DNA from: Xylophilus sp042867185
GTDB lineage: Bacteria; Pseudomonadota; Gammaproteobacteria; Burkholderiales; Burkholderiaceae_C
NCBI GenBank assembly: GCA_042867185.1
Contig: JBHZQV010000013.1
Location: 57,143-121,142, forward strand
Length of the DNA: 64,000 nucleotides
Direction: 5' to 3'
Below, piece after piece: positions 58,152-64,000 of the stretch (positions are counted from its first letter, which is position 1; every line of letters begins with the position of its first letter). The position numbers and the translations under genes were made by a program. The notes under the pieces are model-generated. The model searched no databases. It was not told the DNA's origin and worked only from the letters and a program-made list of their open reading frames with translations.

Positions 58152-59444
58152 ATGGTTCCGCATCTCATCACGGCACTCACCGGCCCGATCAACGAACTCG
58201 AGCAGCGGGTGATCGATTCCATGCCGGCCATCGAGCGGTGGTTCCGCCTGGAATGGATGGAGCACACGCCGCCGTTCTACAGCTCGGTCGATGTGCGCAA
58301 CGCCGGCTTCAAGCTGGCGCCGGTCGACACCAACCTGTTTCCCGGCAGCTGGAACCAGCTCACGCCGCAGATGCTGCCGCTGGCGGTGCAGGCCGCGATG
58401 GCGGCGATCGAGAAGATCTGCCCCGAAGCCCGCAACCTGCTCGTCATTCCCGAGAACCGCCTCGACAGCCCGGGCTACCTGCAGAACGTGGCGCAGCTGG
58501 TGCGCATCTTCCATCTGGCGGGCCTCAACGTGCGGGTGGGCTCGGTCGATCCCGACATCAAGGAGCCGACCACGGTGGCGCTGCCCCACGGCGGCAGCAT
58601 CGTGCTGGAGCCGGTGGTGCGCAGCCAGCACCGGCTGGGGCTGCAGCACTTCGACCCGTGCACCATCCTGCTCAACACCGATCTTTCGGCCGGCGCGCCG
58701 GGCATCCTGGAAGACCTGCACGAGCAGTACCTGCTGCCGCCGCTGCACGCGGGTTGGTCGGTACGCCGCAAGAGCCACCACTTCCGCAGCTACGAAGAGG
58801 TCTCCAAACGCTTCGGCAAGCTGCTGGGCATCGACCCGTGGCTGATCAACCCGATGTTCAACACCTGCGGCGAAGTCGACCTGGCGCACGGCGCCGGCAT
58901 CGAATGCCTCACCAGCAACGTCGATGCGCTGCTGGCCAAGATCAAGCGCAAGTACAAGGAATACGGCATCAACGAGAAGGCCTTCGTCGTCGTCAAGTCC
59001 GACAACGGCACCTCGGGCCGCGGCGTGGCGACGGTGCGCGACGTGAAAGACCTGGACGCCCTGGTGCGCAAGGCGCGCGAGACGGGCCCGGACGATGCGG
59101 CCGGCACCAGGGCCGACATGATCATCCAGGAAGGCGTGCTGACCAACGAGCGCATCGGCAAGTCGGTGGCCGAGCCGGTCGTCTACATGATGGACCGCTA
59201 CGTGGTCGGCGGCTTCTACCGGATGCACGGCGAGCGGGGCGTGGACGAGAACCTCAACGCGCCCGGCGCCCGCTACCAGCCGCTGGAGTTCGACGACAGC
59301 GCCCACCTGATGCAGCCCGGCGGCAAGTCGGCCGCCGATGCGCCCAACCGCTTCTACATGTACGGCGTGGTCGGCCGGCTGGCGATGCTGGCCGCCAGCT
59401 ACGAGATGGAAGCGACCGACCCCGACGCCGAAGTCTACGAATAG
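58152..59444 (+). CDS. gshA: Glutamate-cysteine ligase (ferrooxidans type)
   Basis: The 430-aa enzyme makes gamma-glutamylcysteine, the first step to glutathione. It belongs to the family first defined in Acidithiobacillus and common in betaproteobacteria, not to the E. coli GshA type. Marks are FKLAPVDTNLFPGSWNQL, FNTCGEVDLAHGAGIECL, FVVVKSDNGTSGRGV and VYMMDRYVVGGFYRMH. Its usual partner gshB follows only after kup and a permease gene. Confidence 0.94.
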   Translation: MVPHLITALTGPINELEQRVIDSMPAIERWFRLEWMEHTPPFYSSVDVRNAGFKLAPVDTNLFPGSWNQLTPQMLPLAVQAAMAAIEKICPEARNLLVIPENRLDSPGYLQNVAQLVRIFHLAGLNVRVGSVDPDIKEPTTVALPHGGSIVLEPVVRSQHRLGLQHFDPCTILLNTDLSAGAPGILEDLHEQYLLPPLHAGWSVRRKSHHFRSYEEVSKRFGKLLGIDPWLINPMFNTCGEVDLAHGAGIECLTSNVDALLAKIKRKYKEYGINEKAFVVVKSDNGTSGRGVATVRDVKDLDALVRKARETGPDDAAGTRADMIIQEGVLTNERIGKSVAEPVVYMMDRYVVGGFYRMHGERGVDENLNAPGARYQPLEFDDSAHLMQPGGKSAADAPNRFYMYGVVGRLAMLAASYEMEATDPDAEVYE

Positions 59445-59641
59445 CCTGGCCCGTCGGCCGGCGGCGACGGCCGCATGGCGGCATTCCGGGCGGTTGTCGC
59501 GCCGCAACATGGCCCGGCGGATACGCCTATGCGGTGCGGCACCGCACGGCGCACAATAGCGGTCCCCCAGCAACCCCGACGGTGTGCCGCACGGGCCGCG
59601 GCAGCGCCGCTGCACGGCGGGTCGCCGCCACCGCGACCGCC

Positions 59642-61516
59642 GTGTCTGAATCGTCGACCAAATCTTCCCTTCCCGCGCTGACACTGGGGGCCATCGGGGT
59701 CGTCTACGGCGACATCGGCACCAGCGTGCTCTACGCGGTCAAGGAAGTCTTCCACACCGGGCATGTGCCGTTCACCCACGCGAACATCTACGGCATCCTG
59801 TCGATGTTCTTCTGGACGCTGGTCGTCATCGTCGCCCTGAAGTACGTGGTGCTGGTGCTGCGGGCCGACAACAACGGCGAAGGCGGCCTGGTCGCGATGC
59901 TGGCCCTGGCCTCGCAGGCGGTGAAGGACAAGCCCGGGCTGCGCAAGGTGCTGCTGCTGGTGGGCATCTTCGGCACCTCGCTGTTCTACGGCGACGGCGT
60001 CATCACCCCGGCCATCTCGGTGCTGTCGGCGGTCGAGGGCCTGGAGGTGGTGTCGCCCGAGTTCCGCCACTACGTGATCCCGCTGACGCTGGTGGTGCTC
60101 TTCGTGCTGTTCGTGGTGCAGAAGCGCGGCACCGGCGGCATCGGCAAGTTCTTCGGCCCGATCACCCTGGTCTGGTTCCTGGCGATCGCGGCCCTGGGCG
60201 TGATGCACATCATGGGCCATCCCGAGATCCTGAAGGCGCTCAGCCCCTACTACGCGCTGCAGTTCATCTGGCAGCACCCGGGCATCACCTTCATCATCCT
60301 CGGCGCGATGGTGCTCTGCGTGACCGGTGCCGAGGCGCTCTACGCCGACCTGGGCCATTTCGGCAAGCGGCCGATCCGGCTGGCCTGGTTCAGCGTGGTG
60401 ATGCCCTGCCTCACCCTCAACTACTTCGGCCAGGGCGCGCTGCTGCTGGCCGATCCGTCTGCGGTCGAGAACCCGTTCTTCCGCATGGCGCCCGCCTGGG
60501 CCCTGGTGCCGCTGGTGCTGCTGGCGACGATGGCGACGGTGATCGCCTCGCAGGCGCTGATCTCGGGCGCCTTCAGCATCACCAAGCAGGTGATCCAGCT
60601 GGGCTACCTGCCGCGCCTCAACATCCAGCACACCAGCGTGCGCGAGGCCGGCCAGATCTACATCCCGTTCGTCAACTGGGGCCTGTTCGTCGCGATCGTG
60701 CTGGCGGTGGTGCTGTTCCGCTCGTCCACCAACCTGGCGGCGGCCTACGGCATCGCGGTGACGCTCGACATGCTGATCACCACCATCCTCACCTTCTTCG
60801 TCATCCGTTATGGCTGGCGCTACCCGCTGGCGCTCTGCATCGCCTCGACCGGCGCGTTCTTCGTGATCGACCTGGCCTTCTTCAGCTCCAACATGCTGAA
60901 GCTCTTCGCCGGCGGCTGGTTCCCGCTGATGATCGGCGGCGCCGTGTTCACCCTGATGGTCACCTGGAAGGACGGCCGCGCGATCCTCAACAAGAAGATG
61001 CGCGCCGACGCGATCGAACTGCCGGTGTTTCTGGAGGCGGTCTTCGTCAGCCCGCCCACCCGGGTCGAAGGCACCGCCGTCTTCCTGACCGCGGAGCGCG
61101 GCACCGTGCCCAACGCGATGCTGCACAACCTCAAACACAACAAGGTGCTGCATGCGCAGAACCTGTTCGTCACCGTGCGCAGCCACGAGAAACCCTGGAT
61201 CGCGCCCGAGCAGCGGCTGGAAGTCGAACCGCTCGGCCACGACTGCTGGCAGGTGGTGGTGCACTACGGCTTCAAGAACGATCCCGACCTGCCCAAGGCT
61301 CTGGCCAAGATGCGCGGCCAGGGCTGCGAGCTCGATCCGATGGTCACCAGCTACTTCCTCTCGCGCGACACCGTCATCCCGACCATCGGCAGCGGCATGG
61401 CCGCCTGGCGCGAAAAGCTCTTCGCCCAGATGCACCGCAACGCCAGCGGCGCCGCCGATTTCCTGCACCTGCCCAACAACGCGGTGGTGGAACTGGGTTC
61501 GAAGATCGAAATCTGA
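59642..61516 (+). CDS. kup: Kup-type potassium uptake transporter
   Basis: The 624-aa K+/H+ symporter has about 12 membrane helices and a C-terminal cytoplasmic domain. Family motifs are LGAIGVVYGDIGTSVLYA, GGLVAMLALA, LFYGDGVITPAISVLSAVEG, VTGAEALYADLGHFG. It starts with GTG at 59642 (VSESSTKSS); the longer frame upstream has no homology. It lies between gshA and gshB. A family-1 repeat follows the stop by 3 bp. Confidence 0.96.
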   Translation: MSESSTKSSLPALTLGAIGVVYGDIGTSVLYAVKEVFHTGHVPFTHANIYGILSMFFWTLVVIVALKYVVLVLRADNNGEGGLVAMLALASQAVKDKPGLRKVLLLVGIFGTSLFYGDGVITPAISVLSAVEGLEVVSPEFRHYVIPLTLVVLFVLFVVQKRGTGGIGKFFGPITLVWFLAIAALGVMHIMGHPEILKALSPYYALQFIWQHPGITFIILGAMVLCVTGAEALYADLGHFGKRPIRLAWFSVVMPCLTLNYFGQGALLLADPSAVENPFFRMAPAWALVPLVLLATMATVIASQALISGAFSITKQVIQLGYLPRLNIQHTSVREAGQIYIPFVNWGLFVAIVLAVVLFRSSTNLAAAYGIAVTLDMLITTILTFFVIRYGWRYPLALCIASTGAFFVIDLAFFSSNMLKLFAGGWFPLMIGGAVFTLMVTWKDGRAILNKKMRADAIELPVFLEAVFVSPPTRVEGTAVFLTAERGTVPNAMLHNLKHNKVLHAQNLFVTVRSHEKPWIAPEQRLEVEPLGHDCWQVVVHYGFKNDPDLPKALAKMRGQGCELDPMVTSYFLSRDTVIPTIGSGMAAWREKLFAQMHRNASGAADFLHLPNNAVVELGSKIEI

Positions 61517-61519
61517 TCT

Positions 61520-61575
61520 GCTATTAAATAAATAGCTATAGGCCGTCGATTTGCGCCGGCCCCGGCTATTTTCTT
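61520..61575. repeat. Interspersed 3'-end repeat, family 1, copy C
   Basis: Core GCTATTAAATAAATAGC at 61520-61536, then TATAGGCCG, GCGCCGGCCCCGGCTATT and TTCTT. It is the cleanest copy and aligns with copy A over its full 56 bp with one gap. Confidence 0.78.
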
Positions 61576-61602
61576 GCCTGTATTTTGGAGCGGGACGGGG
61601 CC

Positions 61603-62778
61603 ATGCGGTTTTTCAGGGATTGGAGCGTTTCGGCGGTGACGGCCGGCTTCGTGGCGGTGCTGGTCGGCTTCACCAGTTCGGTGGCCATCGTGTTCCAGGC
61701 GGCGCGGGCCTTCGGCGCCGGCCCCGAGGAGATCGCGTCGTGGGTCTGGGCGCTGGGCATCGGGATGGGGTTGTGCTCGGCGCTGCCGTCGCTCTGGTGG
61801 CGAAAGCCGGTCATGGTCGCCTGGAGCACGCCGGGCGCCGCGGTGCTGGCCTCGGCCGGCGCGGGCTTCGGGATGGGGCAGGCGGTCGGGGCGTTCATGG
61901 TCTGCGCCGCCCTGATCGTCGTGGCCGGCGCCACCGGCTGGTTCGAGCGGGTGATGAACCGCATCCCGATGGCGATCGCCGCCGCGCTGCTGGCCGGCGT
62001 GCTGGCCCGGTTCGGCATGCAGGCATTCACCGCGGCGCAGACCGCGCTGCCGCTGGTGCTGCTGATGCTGCTGGCCTACCTGCTGGCGCGCCGGCTGGTG
62101 CCGCGCTATGCGGTGCCGCTCACGCTGGCGGTGGCGGTGGCGTACGTCGCGCTGCGCGGCCAGCTCGCCTTCGGCGACCTGCACTTCAGCATCGCCCGGC
62201 CGGTCTTCGTCGCACCGGTGTTCAGCTGGCAGGCGGTCGTCAGCCTGGCGCTGCCGCTGTTCGTGGTGACGATGGCGTCGCAGAACCTGCCCGGCGTGGC
62301 GGCGATCCGCGCCGCGGGCTATGCGCTGCCCATCTCGCGCATCGTCACCATCACCGGTGTGGCGACGCTGCTGCTGGCGCCTTTCGGCGGCTATGCGCTC
62401 AACCTCAGCGCCATCACCGCCGCCATGTGCATGGGGCGCGAGGCGCATCCCGATCCCGACCGGCGCTACACGGCGGCCGTGGCCTGCGGCGTGTTCTACA
62501 TCGCCATCGGCATCTTCGGCGGCGCCGTCGCCGGGCTGCTCACCGCGTTCCCGGCAGAACTGGTCGCGGCCATCGCCGGGCTGGCGTTGCTCGGCACCAT
62601 CGCCGGCGGCCTGGCGACCGCACTGCAGGACGAGCGCTACCGCGAGGCGGCCATCATCACCTTCCTGGTCACGCTCAGCGGCGTCGTAATAGCCGGCATC
62701 GGCTCGGCCTTTTGGGGCGTGGTCGCCGGCGCGTCGGCGCTGCTGGTACAACAATACCGCTCGCCGCCGTCCGTCTAG
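61603..62778 (+). CDS. BenE-family benzoate/H+ symporter-like permease
   Basis: The 391-aa membrane protein has about 11 helices and the BenE features AVTAGFVAVLVGFTSSVAIVFQAA, the WSTPGAAVLAS motif, and PGVAAIRAAGY with NLSAITAAMCMGREAHPDP. Benzoate or a purine/aromatic acid is a likely substrate. ATG 61603 is used; a TTG at 61585 is in frame but would place GGAG inside the gene. It sits between kup and gshB with no benzoate genes near. Confidence 0.88.
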   Translation: MRFFRDWSVSAVTAGFVAVLVGFTSSVAIVFQAARAFGAGPEEIASWVWALGIGMGLCSALPSLWWRKPVMVAWSTPGAAVLASAGAGFGMGQAVGAFMVCAALIVVAGATGWFERVMNRIPMAIAAALLAGVLARFGMQAFTAAQTALPLVLLMLLAYLLARRLVPRYAVPLTLAVAVAYVALRGQLAFGDLHFSIARPVFVAPVFSWQAVVSLALPLFVVTMASQNLPGVAAIRAAGYALPISRIVTITGVATLLLAPFGGYALNLSAITAAMCMGREAHPDPDRRYTAAVACGVFYIAIGIFGGAVAGLLTAFPAELVAAIAGLALLGTIAGGLATALQDERYREAAIITFLVTLSGVVIAGIGSAFWGVVAGASALLVQQYRSPPSV

Positions 62779-62825
62779 GCCGGCCGCGCGTTTCGTTCAA
62801 CGCCACTGCTGCCCAACCGCCCGCC

Positions 62826-63788
62826 ATGCACATCCTCTTCATCGCCGATCCGCTCGAGTCCTTCAAGATCTACAAGGACACCACCTTCGCGATGATGCGA
62901 GAGCTGCAGCGCCGGGGGCACACGCTCGCCGCCTGCGGCCCGCAGGACCTGGCGTGGCAGAGCGGCGGTGTGGTGGAAGCGCAGATGCGCGACCTGCGGC
63001 TGACCGGCGACGCCACCGACTGGTTCGAGGCCTCCGCTGCCGATGCGCCGCAGCCGCTGCGCGGCTTCGACGCGGTGCTGATGCGCAAGGACCCGCCGTT
63101 CGACTCCGAATACTTCTACGCCACCCACCTCCTGGAGCAGGCCGAGCGGGAAGGCGCCCGCGTCTTCAACAAGCCACGGGCACTGCGCGACCATCCCGAG
63201 AAGCTGGCGATCCTCGAATTTCCGCAGTTCATCGGGCCGACGCTCGTCACGCGCAGTGCGTCCGCGGTGCGGGCCTTTCACGCGGAACACCGGGACATCA
63301 TCCTGAAGCCGCTCGACGGCATGGGCGGCATGGGCATCTTCCGCGTGAAGGACGACGGGCTCAATCTAGGCTCGGTCATCGAAACGCTGAACCGGGACGG
63401 CGCCGAGACGGTCATGGTCCAGAAATTCCTACCGGCCATCGCCCAGGGCGACAAACGGGTGCTGGTGATCGGCGGCAAGCCGGTGCCGTTCAGCCTGGCG
63501 CGCATCCCGCAGGGCGGAGAGGTGCGGGGCAATCTGGCGGCGGGTGGCAAGGGAGTGGCGCAGCCGCTCTCCGCACGGGATCGGGAGATCGGCGAAGCGT
63601 TGGGGCCGGTGCTGTTCGCACGCGGCCTGCTGCTGGTGGGGGTGGACGTCATTGGCGACAGCGTCACCGAGATCAACGTCACCAGCCCCACCTGCTTCCA
63701 GGAGATTCAGCAGCAAACGGGCTTCGATGTGGCGGCGATGTTCGTCGACGCACTCGAAGCAGCAATGGCCGTCACAGCCCCGAAATAA
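62826..63788 (+). CDS. gshB: Glutathione synthetase
   Basis: GshB joins glycine to gamma-glutamylcysteine with ATP. The 320-aa ATP-grasp enzyme has MHILFIADPLESFKIYKDTT, VLMRKDPPFDSEYFYATHLLE, ILKPLDGMGGMGIFRV, and the C-terminal INVTSPTCFQEI metal and ATP site. No ribosome site is clear. It completes glutathione synthesis with gshA, separated by two transporter genes. Confidence 0.97.
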   Translation: MHILFIADPLESFKIYKDTTFAMMRELQRRGHTLAACGPQDLAWQSGGVVEAQMRDLRLTGDATDWFEASAADAPQPLRGFDAVLMRKDPPFDSEYFYATHLLEQAEREGARVFNKPRALRDHPEKLAILEFPQFIGPTLVTRSASAVRAFHAEHRDIILKPLDGMGGMGIFRVKDDGLNLGSVIETLNRDGAETVMVQKFLPAIAQGDKRVLVIGGKPVPFSLARIPQGGEVRGNLAAGGKGVAQPLSARDREIGEALGPVLFARGLLLVGVDVIGDSVTEINVTSPTCFQEIQQQTGFDVAAMFVDALEAAMAVTAPK

Positions 63789-63944
63789 TTTTTTGCATGT
63801 CTGTAGGCCGGCGCCGCAAACCGCTGTGCTACAGTTCACCTCCCTTGCAGCGACAGGCCAGTTGAAACACTGACAGACAGCTGCAAAGAGCCCAAGAATT
63901 TGCTGATCCATCCTCGGGATGTCCCAGCCTCCGGATTTCCGGTA

Positions 63945-63950
63945 TATAAT
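63945..63950 (+). promoter_or_regulatory. Strong -10 element at the right edge
   Basis: A perfect TATAAT at 63945-63950 is followed by a short GC-rich stretch (TCGAGGCTCTG), as at stable RNA promoters. No clean -35 is seen 16-18 bp upstream. Confidence 0.5.
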
Positions 63951-63953
63951 TCG

Positions 63954-64000
63954 AGGCTCTGCAGAATTCGCTGGCCTGGTTGGAGTGCTACTTCGGTGGC
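63954..64000 (+). ncRNA. Possible 5' part of a stable RNA (4.5S SRP RNA candidate)
   Basis: After the TATAAT comes GGCTCTGCAGAATTCGCTGG and a GCTAC-TTCG-GTGGC hairpin with a cUUCGg loop at 63984-63997. No coding frame or ribosome site is seen. The GGCTCTG start and GCTAC position recall small bacterial SRP RNA, but the diagnostic GGAA-loop part would lie outside the window, so the identity is a guess. Confidence 0.3.

Noticed and set aside
1..64000. CRISPR arrays, tRNA genes, insertion sequences or phage genes
   Set aside because: I looked for spaced direct repeats, cloverleaf arms and transposase or integrase motifs and saw none.

Overview
The window is a contiguous stretch of bacterial chromosome of very high GC, packed with genes of both strands and short intergenic gaps. 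Gene content and order point to a betaproteobacterium of the order Burkholderiales, most likely family Comamonadaceae. The evidence is the hpf-ptsN-hprK then fur/bamE-dapB-exbB-exbD-leuS-lptE-holA-proA run, the ferrooxidans-type glutamate-cysteine ligase, an orphan Bug-type binding protein, a split pntAA/pntAB/pntB transhydrogenase, and two families of interspersed palindromic repeats of a kind I associate with this family. I saw no tRNA or rRNA gene, CRISPR array, insertion sequence, phage gene or integrase.

Layout. 0.2-7.3 kb: a secreted lipase-like lipoprotein and dacB (PBP4) on the minus strand, then tsaB-rimI-(degenerate uracil-DNA-glycosylase-like gene)-pyrF on the plus strand, a hotdog thioesterase and a tiny membrane protein. 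7.4-14.3 kb: an uptake and catabolism segment with TRAP and Bug binding proteins, a phytase-like esterase lipoprotein, an FAD oxidoreductase, maleylacetoacetate isomerase and a divergent FAD monooxygenase; no permease for the binding proteins is present. 14.4-22.4 kb: an RluE-type pseudouridine synthase, a histidine kinase/sigma-54 activator pair, an ion permease, two paralogous repeat-domain proteins and an MFS transporter. 22.5-30.8 kb: uvrA, a REC-GGDEF diguanylate cyclase, a second MFS transporter, a ClC chloride transporter and ssb.

30.9-35.8 kb holds a compact operon: DUF3034-type protein, exported truncated hemoglobin, amicyanin-like cupredoxin, and a membrane GGDEF-EAL enzyme. It looks like a periplasmic haem/copper module linked to cyclic-di-GMP and is the most attractive functional unknown in the window. 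35.8-43.3 kb: mnmA, panB, a Nudix hydrolase, the proton-pumping transhydrogenase and fadD. 43.4-51.1 kb: mtnN, corA, hibernation factor, nitrogen PTS genes, fur, bamE, dapB and an ExbB/ExbD pair. 51.1-63.8 kb: leuS, lptE, holA, a signal-less binding protein, proA, gshA, kup, a BenE-like permease and gshB. The right edge has a strong promoter and possibly the 5' part of a stable RNA.

Non-coding structure is notable. A repeat family built on a 17-nt core (GCTAYNNANTNNRTAGC) occurs six times, five at gene 3' ends, where it twice supplies stop codons, and once inside leuS in frame. A second GC-rich repeat family follows leuS and proA. A roughly 60-bp-stem inverted repeat covers the corA 3' end. 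Several genes (tsaB, pyrF, the Nudix gene) have a -10 hexamer only 7-8 nt before the start codon, which suggests leaderless transcripts.
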